Below, piece after piece: positions 47,685-56,320 of a stretch of 64,000 bases of DNA. Below the pieces are notes generated by a model that was given only the letters and a program-made list of their open reading frames with translations, was not told the origin of the DNA and did not search any database. This DNA is from Roseobacter sp. GAI101 (GTDB lineage: Bacteria > Pseudomonadota > Alphaproteobacteria > Rhodobacterales > Rhodobacteraceae), in assembly GCF_000156335.1 (NCBI RefSeq), contig NZ_DS999213.1, positions 2,026,214 through 2,090,213 of the forward strand, given 5' to 3'. Position 1 is the stretch's first letter. Every line of letters starts with the position of its first letter. The position numbers and the translations under genes were made by a program.

Positions 47685-48884
47685 ATGCCCCCTGCCCACG
47701 CCTCTTATGATGTTGTGATCGTCGGTGGCGCGATCTTTGGATCGTCGCTGGCCTGGTGGCTGACACAGATGCCGGGATTTGATGGCAAGGTGCTGGTGGT
47801 TGAACGTGACCCAAGCTATCAATTTGCGTCGACAAGCCATACCAATAGCTGCATCCGGCAGCAGTTCACCGCAGCGATCAACGTGAAGGTGTCGCAATTC
47901 GGGGCGGAGTTCGTCAAGAACTTCCGCCATTTCATGGGCGATGATCCGGAGGTGCCGAATCTGGCGCTGCAAAGCTTTGGTTATATGTATCTGGCCGATA
48001 CGCCTGAATTTGCCGAAACGCTGAAACGCAACCAACAGGTGCAGATGGCGCTTGGCGCGGGGACAAAACACCTGAGCCGAGCCGAGATCGCCGCAGCCTA
48101 TCCGTTTTACCAGCTTGATGATATTCTGGCCGGAAATCACAACCTGATCGACGAAGGATATTTCGACGGCGGCACCATGTTTGACTGGTTCAAGCGCATG
48201 GCACGGCGTCAGGGTGTGGAATATGTCCACGACGAGGTCATTGCGATGACCAAGGCCCCGAATGGCAAGACCGTGGACAGCGTGACGCTGAAATCAGGTG
48301 CCGTGATCGCCTGCGGCACGGTCGTCAATGCCTCTGGTCCGCGCGCGCAGGCGACAGCACAGATGGCAGGGCTTAGCCTGCCGGTCGAACCGCGCAAGCG
48401 CTACACCTTCGTGTTTGATGCCGCCGATCCGCTTGACCGTGATCTGCCGCTGACGATTGACCCGTCCGGCGTGCATTTCCGCAGCGAGGGGAAATATTAC
48501 ATGGCCGGATGCACCCCCGACGAAGACCCAGCCGTTGCCTACGACGATTTCGGCTTTGATCATTCCATTTGGGAAAGCAAAGCGTGGCCGGCCGTAGCGA
48601 CCCGTGTGCCGCAACTGGACCGGGTGAAGGTGATCAACGAATGGGTCGGGCATTACGCCTATAACGTGCTGGATCAAAACGCGATCCTTGGCCCGCATGG
48701 CGAAGTCGGCAATTTCATGTTCATGAACGGGTTCTCCGGCCATGGGCTGCAACAATCCCCGGCCCTCGGGCGTGGCATGGCGGAATTGATTGCCTACGGG
48801 GAATATCGCAGTCTCGATCTGACACCCTTTGCCTTCAAGCGGATCGAAACCGGGGCCTCAATGATCGAAAAGGCGGTGATATGA
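47685..48884 (+). CDS. FAD-dependent oxidoreductase (DAO/sarcosine-oxidase-like family)
   Basis: Flavoprotein of 399 residues with the N-terminal FAD motif ASYDVVIVGGAIFGSSLAWW (from about residue 6). Other family segments are TSHTNSCIRQQFTAAINVKV, the substrate-domain sequence GKYYMAGCTPDEDPAVAYDD, and the C-terminal FAD loop FMFMNGFSGHGLQQSPALGRG. AAAGGA lies upstream of the ATG at 47685; the longer frame to 47628 was not used. The next gene overlaps its stop by four bases. The substrate is probably a hydroxy or amino acid; context suggests a sugar-acid-derived compound. Confidence 0.87.
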   Translation: MPPAHASYDVVIVGGAIFGSSLAWWLTQMPGFDGKVLVVERDPSYQFASTSHTNSCIRQQFTAAINVKVSQFGAEFVKNFRHFMGDDPEVPNLALQSFGYMYLADTPEFAETLKRNQQVQMALGAGTKHLSRAEIAAAYPFYQLDDILAGNHNLIDEGYFDGGTMFDWFKRMARRQGVEYVHDEVIAMTKAPNGKTVDSVTLKSGAVIACGTVVNASGPRAQATAQMAGLSLPVEPRKRYTFVFDAADPLDRDLPLTIDPSGVHFRSEGKYYMAGCTPDEDPAVAYDDFGFDHSIWESKAWPAVATRVPQLDRVKVINEWVGHYAYNVLDQNAILGPHGEVGNFMFMNGFSGHGLQQSPALGRGMAELIAYGEYRSLDLTPFAFKRIETGASMIEKAVI

Positions 48885-49654
48885 AACTGCGCGAGAATAC
48901 ATTCCTGCGCGCGATCCGCGCGGGGCAGCAACAGGTCGGCCTGTGGATCAGCCTTAGCAATGCCTATGCCGCCGAGGCCGTGGCCCCTGCCGGATACGAC
49001 TGGGCGCTGCTGGACATGGAACATTCGCCGAATGAACTGGCGTCGCTTTTGGGGCAGTTGCAGGCTTTTGCGGCAACCGACACCACCGCCATCGTGCGCC
49101 CCGACTGGAATGACGCCGTCAAGGTCAAGCGGCTGCTTGATCTGGGCGTGCCCGGGTTGCTGTTTCCGATGGTCGAGAGCGTCGAAGAGGCCCAAGATGC
49201 CGTTGCCGCCTGCCGCTATCCACCGCACGGGGTGCGCGGGGTGGCGGGAACCACGCGGGCGAACGGCTTTGGCCGGATCAAGGATTATTACAGCGAGGTT
49301 GAAAAACAGACCGCCATTCTGATCCAGCTTGAAACCGTGCAAGCGGTCGAAAATGCCCTGGCTTACGGCGAAGTGGACGGCGTCGACGGTATCTTTTTCG
49401 GGCCGGCCGATATAGGGGCAAGCATGGGGCATGTCGGCCAACCGATGCACCCCGAGGTCTGGCAACTGATCCGCCCTGCCGCCCGCGCCCTGATGAGCCG
49501 TGGCATGCCCGTGGGCACGCTGGTGTCCGATCCGGCCTTTGCGGCCGAATTGCTGAACGAAGGCTTCAGCTTTGTCGCATGTGGCAGTGACGCGGGGTTG
49601 CTGGCCAAGGGTGCGGATAATTTATTGGGCCAGGTCAAATCGGCCCTGAAGTGA
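48881..49654 (+). CDS. HpcH/HpaI-family class II aldolase
   Basis: Metal-dependent pyruvate aldolase of the HpcH/HpaI (2-dehydro-3-deoxyglucarate / 4-hydroxy-2-oxoheptanedioate aldolase) family, 257 residues. Signatures are LWISLSNAYAAEAVAPAGYDW, LLDMEHSPNELASLLGQL, GVPGLLFPMVESVEEAQDAV (active-site region), and DGIFFGPADIGASMGHVGQ. Start overlaps the preceding stop (ATGA). It likely cleaves a 2-oxo-3-deoxy acid to pyruvate and an aldehyde, as in uronate or aldarate catabolism. Confidence 0.9.
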   Translation: MKLRENTFLRAIRAGQQQVGLWISLSNAYAAEAVAPAGYDWALLDMEHSPNELASLLGQLQAFAATDTTAIVRPDWNDAVKVKRLLDLGVPGLLFPMVESVEEAQDAVAACRYPPHGVRGVAGTTRANGFGRIKDYYSEVEKQTAILIQLETVQAVENALAYGEVDGVDGIFFGPADIGASMGHVGQPMHPEVWQLIRPAARALMSRGMPVGTLVSDPAFAAELLNEGFSFVACGSDAGLLAKGADNLLGQVKSALK

Positions 49655-49673
49655 GAAAGTGAAGGAAATGACA

Positions 49674-50513
49674 ATGCTGAAAAAACTCGTTTTGACAGGG
49701 GCCGCGGGCCGACTGGGATCCTACTTGCGTGAACCTTTGGCCGCGATGTGTGACGAACTGGTCAGCACGGATATCGCCGATGACATCGGCACACTTTACG
49801 CGGGCGAAACCTATGCCAAGGCCGATATTGCTGTTTACGACCAGATTGCGCCCCTGCTGGAAGGGGCCGATATGGTGGTGCATTTCGGGGCGATCGTGGA
49901 TGAAAAGCCTTTCATGGAACTGCTGGGCCCGAATTTCGTCGGTTCGTATAACATCTGGGAAGCGGCCTATCAGCACGGCCTGCAACGGGTCGTCTATGCC
50001 TCTTCAATCCACGCGGTCGGGATGCACAAGAAAGCGGATTTCATCGGCATCGATGCGCCCCACAAGCCCGATACTTTCTACGGGCTTGCCAAGTGCTTCA
50101 GCGAAGATCTGGCGTCGATGTATTGGGACAAGCGTGGCCTCGAGGCAGTTTGCATGCGCATCCTGAGCTGCGCGCAGGTCAATAATCCGCGCGCTCTGGG
50201 ATCCTGGCTGTCCTATGATGACCTTATCCAGCTGGTGACACGCGCTGTCGACACCCCGTCGGTCGGGTTCAGCGTCGTCTACGGCGTATCCAACAACGAC
50301 CGCGCGCCGGTGGACAATGCCAAGGCGTCTTTCCTTGGCTACCGGCCCAAGGACAACGCCGAACAATTCGCGCCCGAGATTCTGGCGAACGCCCCGCCAG
50401 CCGATCTGAAGGATCCCGGCGAAATGCACCAAGGTGGCCCCTTCGCCAAGGTCGATCTGGGCGAAAGCGGCGTGGCGTCGATGAACATCGTCAACGACAA
50501 GAAAACGACCTGA
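49674..50513 (+). CDS. NAD-dependent sugar dehydrogenase/epimerase (uronate dehydrogenase-like)
   Basis: Short-chain, extended-SDR-type enzyme of 279 residues. The Rossmann motif is LVLTGAAGRLGSYLREPL near residue 5. The catalytic Ser region is VVYASSIHAVGM, and the Tyr-Lys pair is in FYGLAKCFSEDLASM. The pattern and length match uronate dehydrogenases of the Udh type. AAGGA seven bases upstream favours the ATG at 49674 over ATG 49668 or GTG 49659. It is third in an operon with an aldolase and a flavin oxidase, consistent with oxidation of a uronic acid or related sugar; the true substrate is inferred. Confidence 0.85.
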   Translation: MLKKLVLTGAAGRLGSYLREPLAAMCDELVSTDIADDIGTLYAGETYAKADIAVYDQIAPLLEGADMVVHFGAIVDEKPFMELLGPNFVGSYNIWEAAYQHGLQRVVYASSIHAVGMHKKADFIGIDAPHKPDTFYGLAKCFSEDLASMYWDKRGLEAVCMRILSCAQVNNPRALGSWLSYDDLIQLVTRAVDTPSVGFSVVYGVSNNDRAPVDNAKASFLGYRPKDNAEQFAPEILANAPPADLKDPGEMHQGGPFAKVDLGESGVASMNIVNDKKTT

Positions 50514-50532
50514 CGCCTCAAAGGCCGCGCGC

Positions 50533-51684
50533 TTAGGCTTTGTCGAGCGAGCGGCCGATGATCTCTTTCATGATCTCCGAGGTGCCCGCATAAATCCGTT
50601 CAATGCGGGCATCCACAAACGCTTGGGCGATGGGGTATTCCTCCATATAGCCATAGCCGCCAAACAGTTGCAGGCACTGGTCCACGACCCGCCCGAGCAA
50701 TTCGGAATGATACAGCTTGCCCGCAGACGCCTGCACCGCGTCCAGCTTTCCGGCAAGCCGCAGGGCAATCAACGCATCGCAAAACGCACGCCCTGCCATC
50801 AATTCGGCCTTGAGCCCAGCCAACACAAACCGCGTGTTCTGGAAATCGAGGATCTTTTTGCCGAAGGCCTTGCGTTCGTTCACATAGTCCACCGTCATCT
50901 CGAACGCGGCTTCGGCGCGGGCCTGACACTGGACAGAGATCAGCAACCGTTCCTGCGCCAGCTCCTCCATCAGGTAGTAGAACCCCTTGTTTTCCTCGCC
51001 CAACAGGTTCTCGCCGGGCACAAAGACATCCTCGAAGAACAGTTCGGCAGTGTCATTGCCATGCTGACCGATCTTGCGCAGGTTGCGCCCCCGGCTAAAG
51101 CCCGCCATTTCGCGTTCGATCACGAAAAGCGACACGCCCTTGGCCCCTTTGCTGGGGTCGGTCACGCAAGCCGTGACAACCACATCGGCGTTCTGGCCAT
51201 TGGTGATAAAGGTCTTTTGACCGTTGATCTTCCACCCATTGCCGTGGCGTTCTGCGCGGGTCTTGATGGCTGCCAGATCACTGCCGGTACCGGGTTCGGT
51301 CATGGCAACAGCCCCGATCGCATCACCGCTGACCATCCGCGGCAGAATGCGCGCCTTCAGCTCATCAGAGCCGCGGTTGTTGATATAGGGCGTCACGATC
51401 AGCGAATGCAGCGAAAACCCCGGCCCCGTCGCGCCGATGCGGCCCAATTCCTCGCTCACGATGATATCAAACAGGATTCCCTGCCCGATCCCGCCGTATT
51501 CTTCAGCCAGCCACGCGTTCAACATGCCCAAGGCCCCCGCCTGCTTCCACGTTTCGGGCGGGACCTGATGCGCTGCATTCCAATCGGCCATGTGGGGCTT
51601 GATCTGTGTCTCGCAGAACCGGCGGACGGTATCGCGGAAGCTGTCATGGTCCTTGTTGAACAAGGTGCGGGGGAATGCGGTCAT
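50533..51684 (-). CDS. Acyl-CoA dehydrogenase (long-chain-like)
   Basis: FAD-dependent acyl-CoA dehydrogenase of 383 residues from the ATG at 51684. Segments in order are EEYGGIGQGILFDIIVSEEL, the FAD-binding AMTEPGTGSDLAAIKTRAER, KTFITNGQNADVVVTACV and the C-terminal RIERIYAGTSEIMKEIIGRSL. The usual catalytic Glu in the YEGT position is Ala (YAGT); a Glu is present on the helix-G segment LAQERLLISVQCQA, as in long-chain/isovaleryl-type enzymes. It is leftward and lies 217 bases beyond the adenylase gene. It could belong either to fatty-acid metabolism or to the adjacent natural-product block. Confidence 0.88.
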   Translation of the reverse strand: MTAFPRTLFNKDHDSFRDTVRRFCETQIKPHMADWNAAHQVPPETWKQAGALGMLNAWLAEEYGGIGQGILFDIIVSEELGRIGATGPGFSLHSLIVTPYINNRGSDELKARILPRMVSGDAIGAVAMTEPGTGSDLAAIKTRAERHGNGWKINGQKTFITNGQNADVVVTACVTDPSKGAKGVSLFVIEREMAGFSRGRNLRKIGQHGNDTAELFFEDVFVPGENLLGEENKGFYYLMEELAQERLLISVQCQARAEAAFEMTVDYVNERKAFGKKILDFQNTRFVLAGLKAELMAGRAFCDALIALRLAGKLDAVQASAGKLYHSELLGRVVDQCLQLFGGYGYMEEYPIAQAFVDARIERIYAGTSEIMKEIIGRSLDKA

Positions 51685-51901
51685 GGGGTCTCCGAAGGTT
51701 TTGTGGCGCACGGATGGGGGCGAAATGGCGGGGCGCTTTTTGCGTCATGTGATCTGGATCGAACAAACATCCCGGCATTTAGGAAGGGGAACAGCACCGG
51801 TGTCAAACCTTCTGTTCGTCGCTACGCGGTAGAAACACCCCCGAATTTTCCAAATGGTAGTGGTCAGGCGTGCGCCCCGTTTTTGCAACGCCGACCGTGG
51901 T

Positions 51902-53467
51902 TCAGGTGTTCGGGCCGAACAGCATCGCAAGCGCCCGCCTGTCGATTTTTTTCGAAGTGGTGCGAGGAAATTCCTGAAGAATATGGATCTCTGCAGGGAC
52001 GCAATACCGTGCCAGCCTGTCGCGACAATGCACGATCAGTTCCTCAGGCGTGGTCATCGCCCCCGGCTGCAAGGTGACCGCAGCCCAAATGGTCGATGCG
52101 TCCCGGCTCAGGAAACTTCCGGCTTCCTCGACCTGCTCATGCTGCGCCAGAACGGCCTCAATCTCGTCAAGCTCAATCCGGAAGCCGCGCAGTTTGATCT
52201 GGCGGTCCTTGCGGCCCAGAAACTGCATGCCGTCAGGGCCGCCATCCACCACCAGATCACCCGTCCGGTAAAACCGGTCCGAAAAATCTTCGGTCACGGG
52301 ACGATGATAGAAGCAGGTCGCGTTCAGGTCGGGCGCGCGCCAATAGCCGCGCATCATCGTGGGGGTCCGGACCAGCAATTCACCCGGGGTGCCGAATGCA
52401 ACGGGCGCGTCGTTCTCATCGACGATCAATCCTTCGGCGACATCCCATATCCGCCCAATCGGAATCGCCTCGACATCGTCGGCCAAACTCTGGTCGATGT
52501 GATGATACGTGCACGCGTTGACCTCGGCGGGGCCGTAGCAATTGCTGAACCGCGCATGGGGCCACTGCGCGATCAAAGCATTGAGGTACTTGGGGGCAAA
52601 GGGTTCCCCACCAAAGATCACCCACCGCAGTGCCGTCAGATCACGCTGGTCCAAAACCCCGCGCAGACACAGTTCTGTCAGCGCGAAGGGAGCCGAAAAC
52701 CAGATTGAAACCTTCTCCTTCTCCATCAGTTCCGACATGCTGGCGGGAAAAGCCTTGTAGGGATCGGGCAGGATCACGGTCGTGGCACCGCACAGCGGCC
52801 CGCCCAGAAAATCGAACAAGGAGATATCGAAATGCAAAGGCGCGTGGTTGGCCAGCCGGTCCGAGGGCAGGATGCCGAACAGGTCAGTGATGCCGCGGGC
52901 ATAATGCAGCCCACTGGCGTGGGTATGGGTCACGCCCTTGGGCATTCCGGTCGAACCGGAGGTAAAGATGATGTAGGCGATGTCACTGGAAATCATCCGC
53001 ACCGGGGCCGCCGGCGGGGTGGTTGTGACACTGTCCCAACTGATGCAGCGGACGGTTGGCGCGATGTCCGTCGTCACGCCGACGATGCAGGACAGCTTTG
53101 GCAATCTTTCGCATAGGGCTTCAAGCGTCGCCGTTTTGGCATCAGCCGAGATCAGATGCGTGATCCCGCATTGCTGCATGATCAGCACAAGCCTTTCGAC
53201 CGGAGCGCTCGGATCAAGCGGCACATAGGCAGCCCCTGACTTGAGTATCCCGTAGATGGCCAAGGCCGATTCAAGCGACATGGGCATCAAAATACCGACA
53301 CGGTCACCGCGCTTGACGCCTTGGCCGATCAACTCAGCCGCAAGACGGGCGCTGCGGTCTGCAAGCGCGGCGTAGGTCAGGCTTTGATCCATGAACCGGA
53401 ACGCCTGGCTTGTTGGATCACGTTCAGCCGCGCGGTCGATTATCTGGTGGAGGAGGTTAACGGTCAT
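51902..53467 (-). CDS. Stand-alone amino-acid adenylating enzyme (PltF/DltA-like)
   Basis: AMP-forming ligase of 521 residues that activates an amino acid for transfer to a carrier protein. Core motifs are A3 IIFTSGSTGMPKGVT (168-180), A4 HFDISLFDF (212-220), A5 SNCYGPAEVNACTYHH (308-323), A7 YRTGDLVVDGG, A8 GRKDRQIKLRGFRIELDEIE and A10 TSKKIDRRAL. Asp214, equivalent to the amine-binding Asp of amino-acid A domains, is present. The pocket reads D214, I215, F218, F257, I284, G286, C310, A318, C319. From memory this resembles the proline-type code of PltF/RedM ligases more than D-alanine DltA. No condensation or carrier domain is attached; the small carrier gene is two genes upstream in the same direction. 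Confidence 0.85.
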   Translation of the reverse strand: MTVNLLHQIIDRAAERDPTSQAFRFMDQSLTYAALADRSARLAAELIGQGVKRGDRVGILMPMSLESALAIYGILKSGAAYVPLDPSAPVERLVLIMQQCGITHLISADAKTATLEALCERLPKLSCIVGVTTDIAPTVRCISWDSVTTTPPAAPVRMISSDIAYIIFTSGSTGMPKGVTHTHASGLHYARGITDLFGILPSDRLANHAPLHFDISLFDFLGGPLCGATTVILPDPYKAFPASMSELMEKEKVSIWFSAPFALTELCLRGVLDQRDLTALRWVIFGGEPFAPKYLNALIAQWPHARFSNCYGPAEVNACTYHHIDQSLADDVEAIPIGRIWDVAEGLIVDENDAPVAFGTPGELLVRTPTMMRGYWRAPDLNATCFYHRPVTEDFSDRFYRTGDLVVDGGPDGMQFLGRKDRQIKLRGFRIELDEIEAVLAQHEQVEEAGSFLSRDASTIWAAVTLQPGAMTTPEELIVHCRDRLARYCVPAEIHILQEFPRTTSKKIDRRALAMLFGPNT

Positions 53468-53566
53468 CGTCAGGCCAACCCTTCCCGTGCGGTTGCCGCC
53501 GAAAGTGCCATTGGCGTCTCAGGTTTCATCCCGTGCTGATGGTTTGCAGATATCACGGGACCACGC

Positions 53567-54751
53567 CTAATCCAGCAGACGCGCAATGATCTGGCGCTGG
53601 ATATCCGAGGTACCGGAATAAATCAGACCGGCGGTCGCATCCCGCAGATCACGTTCGACACCATCGGCGGACAGGTACCCCCGCCCCCCGAAGATCCGCA
53701 CTGCGTCCAGACTTGAGGCGGCAAATGCTTCCGAGATGTGCAATTTCGCCATTGCGGCCTCCAGCGGGGCGGGGCGCTTTTTGTCCTTAAGCGACGCGGC
53801 CCGGTAAAGCAGCAACCTTGACGTCTCAAGACGCAGGCGCATGTCGGCAAGCCGGTTCGAGACGGACTGGTGATCAATAATCGGCACGCCGAAGGTCTCG
53901 CGTGATCGGGCATAGGCCGTGCAGTCCTTCAACTGCCGCGCCATGGCCCCCACATGGCTGGAGAAAATAAAGCACCGTTCCCATTCCATCGTATGCTGGA
54001 AAATGCTCATCCCCGCGCCGACGGGCCCCAGCAGGCGATCTTTGGGAATCCAGCAATTGTCAAAGCCCAGGGGGCCCAGCGGCACGGTGCGCAGCCCCAT
54101 CTTTTCATCCGCTGCCCCCCGGATAAATCCGGCATCAGACGTTTCGACAAGAAAGGCCGAGACGCCCCAAGCGCCCTTGTCAGGATCGGTCTTGGCAAAG
54201 ACGATGGCCAGATCGCAAGCTGGCCCCATGCCGACAAATGCTTTGGCCCCGTTCAGTACAAAACCACCGTCACGTTCCCGGGCGGTGGTGGTCATTTTCA
54301 TCGCATCGGACCCGGTTTCCCGTTCGGTCAGCCCATGCGCGCCCACAAGGCTGCCATCACACAGACCCGGCACATATTTCTTCTTTTGCGCGTCTGAGCC
54401 AAAGGCCAGGATCGGGTAAAGAACAGTCCAGATGTGCCCGTTTATCGCCAAGGTCAGGCCATTGTCCCGGCACCCTTGCCCGATCGCTTCCAGCGCCATA
54501 ATCGTGGTCAGGACATCGTGGCCTGCACCGCCATATTCTTCGGGTACGCCCAGACCAAACAGGCCAAAATCACCGCATTTTTGCCACAGGGCGCGCCAGG
54601 CGGGGTCTTTGACCGGGTCGCCTTTTTCGCGCTCGGCCGTACCCGGGTCCAGATTTTTCTGTGCAAAGGCCAACGCCGCCGCAGTCAGCGACCGCTGGGC
54701 ATCACTGGGGTCAGACATCATTCCCGCATCGTGATCGGGGCTCACGCTCAC
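53567..54751 (-). CDS. Carrier-protein-linked acyl-CoA dehydrogenase-like flavoprotein (PltE/RedW-like candidate)
   Basis: Acyl-CoA-dehydrogenase fold of 394 residues. Segments are VPEEYGGAGHDVLTTIMALEA, the FAD-binding GLTERETGSDAMKMTTTARE, NGAKAFVGMGPACDLAIVFAK, GGRGYLSADGVERDLRDATAG and the end LIYSGTSDIQRQIIARLLD. The canonical YEGT Glu is Ser here (YSGT); a candidate base is the Glu on helix G in HTMEWERCFIFSSHVGAM. The GTG start overlaps the stop of the carrier gene (four bases), so both are made together. Coupling to a carrier protein and an adenylase suggests it oxidises an aminoacyl- or acyl-carrier substrate rather than a CoA ester, as in prolyl-carrier dehydrogenases. Confidence 0.83.
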   Translation of the reverse strand: MSVSPDHDAGMMSDPSDAQRSLTAAALAFAQKNLDPGTAEREKGDPVKDPAWRALWQKCGDFGLFGLGVPEEYGGAGHDVLTTIMALEAIGQGCRDNGLTLAINGHIWTVLYPILAFGSDAQKKKYVPGLCDGSLVGAHGLTERETGSDAMKMTTTARERDGGFVLNGAKAFVGMGPACDLAIVFAKTDPDKGAWGVSAFLVETSDAGFIRGAADEKMGLRTVPLGPLGFDNCWIPKDRLLGPVGAGMSIFQHTMEWERCFIFSSHVGAMARQLKDCTAYARSRETFGVPIIDHQSVSNRLADMRLRLETSRLLLYRAASLKDKKRPAPLEAAMAKLHISEAFAASSLDAVRIFGGRGYLSADGVERDLRDATAGLIYSGTSDIQRQIIARLLD

Positions 54752-55002
54752 AGTCCCCTGCTTTCAAGATAGATCATTACCGCGTCGATACTGGCCAGAT
54801 TGGTCAAGGTGATATCCTGAGGCGGGATGACCAGATCGAATTCGGTCTCAAGCATCGCGACAAAGCGCACAACGGAAAGGGAATCGAGCAATCCGCTGAC
54901 CAACAGGTCTTCGTCATCAGTCAGATCGCGCCCCAAACGCAGGCCTTCCCCCAGATAGCTGCGGATGACGGTGCGTGTCTGGGCCTGTAATGCTGGCGTC
55001 AT
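54748..55002 (-). CDS. Stand-alone acyl/peptidyl carrier protein
   Basis: Carrier protein of 84 residues with the phosphopantetheine site Ser41 in SGLLDSLSVVRFVAML. Helices 1-4 of the carrier fold are visible (TRTVIRSYLGE, LSVVRFVAMLETEF, TLTNLASIDAVMIYLES). It is far from any fatty-acid synthesis gene; its translational overlap with a flavin dehydrogenase and proximity to an adenylase mark it as a dedicated biosynthetic carrier (DltC/PltL/RedO-like). A 4'-phosphopantetheinyl transferase must come from elsewhere in the genome. Confidence 0.9.
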   Translation of the reverse strand: MTPALQAQTRTVIRSYLGEGLRLGRDLTDDEDLLVSGLLDSLSVVRFVAMLETEFDLVIPPQDITLTNLASIDAVMIYLESRGL

Positions 55003-55033
55003 TTCAGAGACCTTTCAGAAAGAAAATACGAGG

Positions 55034-56209
55034 CTAGAACAGCAATCTGGAAAGCGAAACATCCAGCATAAACGCACGTTTTACGCACCAGTACAATGCG
55101 ATGAGCATCAAAAGAGATGACCCGCCATAGAGGAACACCGGCACGTAGACCCACAATTTCCGAAGCACGAAAAGTACCGGAAAACAGATCAGGACAAATG
55201 CGATCTGTCCAATTTCGACGCCGATGTTGAACCCCAGTAGCGTCACGAAAAGGTTGGATGGATCGACGCCCAGCGGCGACAGTACATTCGCAAAGCCCAG
55301 CCCGTGCAACAAGCCAAAGCCACAGATAACGATCCAGACCCGCCGCCTGGGCGTGGCGGTCAGATTGGCCGCGGCGGCAATGGCGATGGATGCTGCGATC
55401 AGCGTCTCGACCAGACGCTCCGGCAGGCGGATCAACTCCAACGCCGCAAGGCTGAAGGTGACGGAATGCGCTATGGTGAACAGCGTCACGACTGTCAGCA
55501 CATTCATCAACCCGGACCGAAGACTGTCCACCGGCACCCAACTGCGGTTGCGCAGGGTCAGAACCGCCGGCAGTAGCAGCGCAAAAAGGAACAAAAGATG
55601 GTCATAGCCGATCAGGATGTGATGAAATCCATAGACGATGAAACTGGTGAAAATCCCCCAGGACGACCCACCCGTCAGGTCGATGCTGCGGGTTTCACGG
55701 TTTGGCGCGAATATCAGGCTGTGACGGGCCTCGTTGCCCTCTAGCCCCGATTTTGCGTTGCTTTCAATAATCAGGAACACCGGCAGGCTTGGCCCGTTTT
55801 CGGGGAAATAGGGGGTGTAGGCCGCATCCACACTGTCGGGCAATGGCGTTGCAACATCGGTATCAAAATAGACCTGCGCAAAGACACCGATAGCAACCTC
55901 TAGAAACCGGTGGTGGGACGGTGCAATCGGATAGCTTTGACCGTTGATGTCAAAGACCAAGACCGTTTGCAGAAGGTCGTAAATTTCGGTGCGATGGGCG
56001 TCGAACTCTGCCGGGGTCACGATGCCGTTCGCGTCGTCATCAAGAGGCAGAACCTCCCCGAAATCCTGAATGTTGAATTCAAACCGCCCCGAAAGGGCCG
56101 CGTCTGCGACGTTCAGGTAAATATAGCTTTCGTTTTTACGGTGGGCCGACGCTTCGGTTGCGATAAATCCGAAACTCAGAAGAAAAGGCAGCAATAGGCG
56201 CAAGAACAA
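55034..56209 (-). CDS. HupE/UreJ-family membrane protein
   Basis: Membrane protein of 391 residues. A signal peptide (cleavage near ASA/HRKN, residue about 22) leads to a soluble extracytoplasmic domain (about 23-190) with an EF-hand-like acidic loop DDDANGIVTPAEFDAH. The C-terminal half has about six helices with HupE/UreJ motifs GFHHILIGYDHLLFLFALLL, TLFTIAHSVTFSLAALEL and GFGLLHGLGFANVL. HupE/UreJ proteins are linked to nickel or other metal transport. Its place directly upstream of the carrier gene, 31 bases away on the same strand, ties it to the biosynthetic block. The function there is unknown. Confidence 0.82.
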   Translation of the reverse strand: MFLRLLLPFLLSFGFIATEASAHRKNESYIYLNVADAALSGRFEFNIQDFGEVLPLDDDANGIVTPAEFDAHRTEIYDLLQTVLVFDINGQSYPIAPSHHRFLEVAIGVFAQVYFDTDVATPLPDSVDAAYTPYFPENGPSLPVFLIIESNAKSGLEGNEARHSLIFAPNRETRSIDLTGGSSWGIFTSFIVYGFHHILIGYDHLLFLFALLLPAVLTLRNRSWVPVDSLRSGLMNVLTVVTLFTIAHSVTFSLAALELIRLPERLVETLIAASIAIAAAANLTATPRRRVWIVICGFGLLHGLGFANVLSPLGVDPSNLFVTLLGFNIGVEIGQIAFVLICFPVLFVLRKLWVYVPVFLYGGSSLLMLIALYWCVKRAFMLDVSLSRLLF

Positions 56210-56320
56210 CTGTGTAATTCCATTTTTAAAATCAAAACCTGATGGATGCTGGGCCGAAACCCGCTTGATGTCCAGAGTTGTCGACCATGCGTGGTGCGAT
56301 GGGCCGCAGCATCTGAAGCC

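Noticed and set aside
50623-52077. 484-codon open frame on the plus strand across the acyl-CoA dehydrogenase and the adenylase end
   Set aside because: It runs antisense to two well-supported genes and has no domain of its own.
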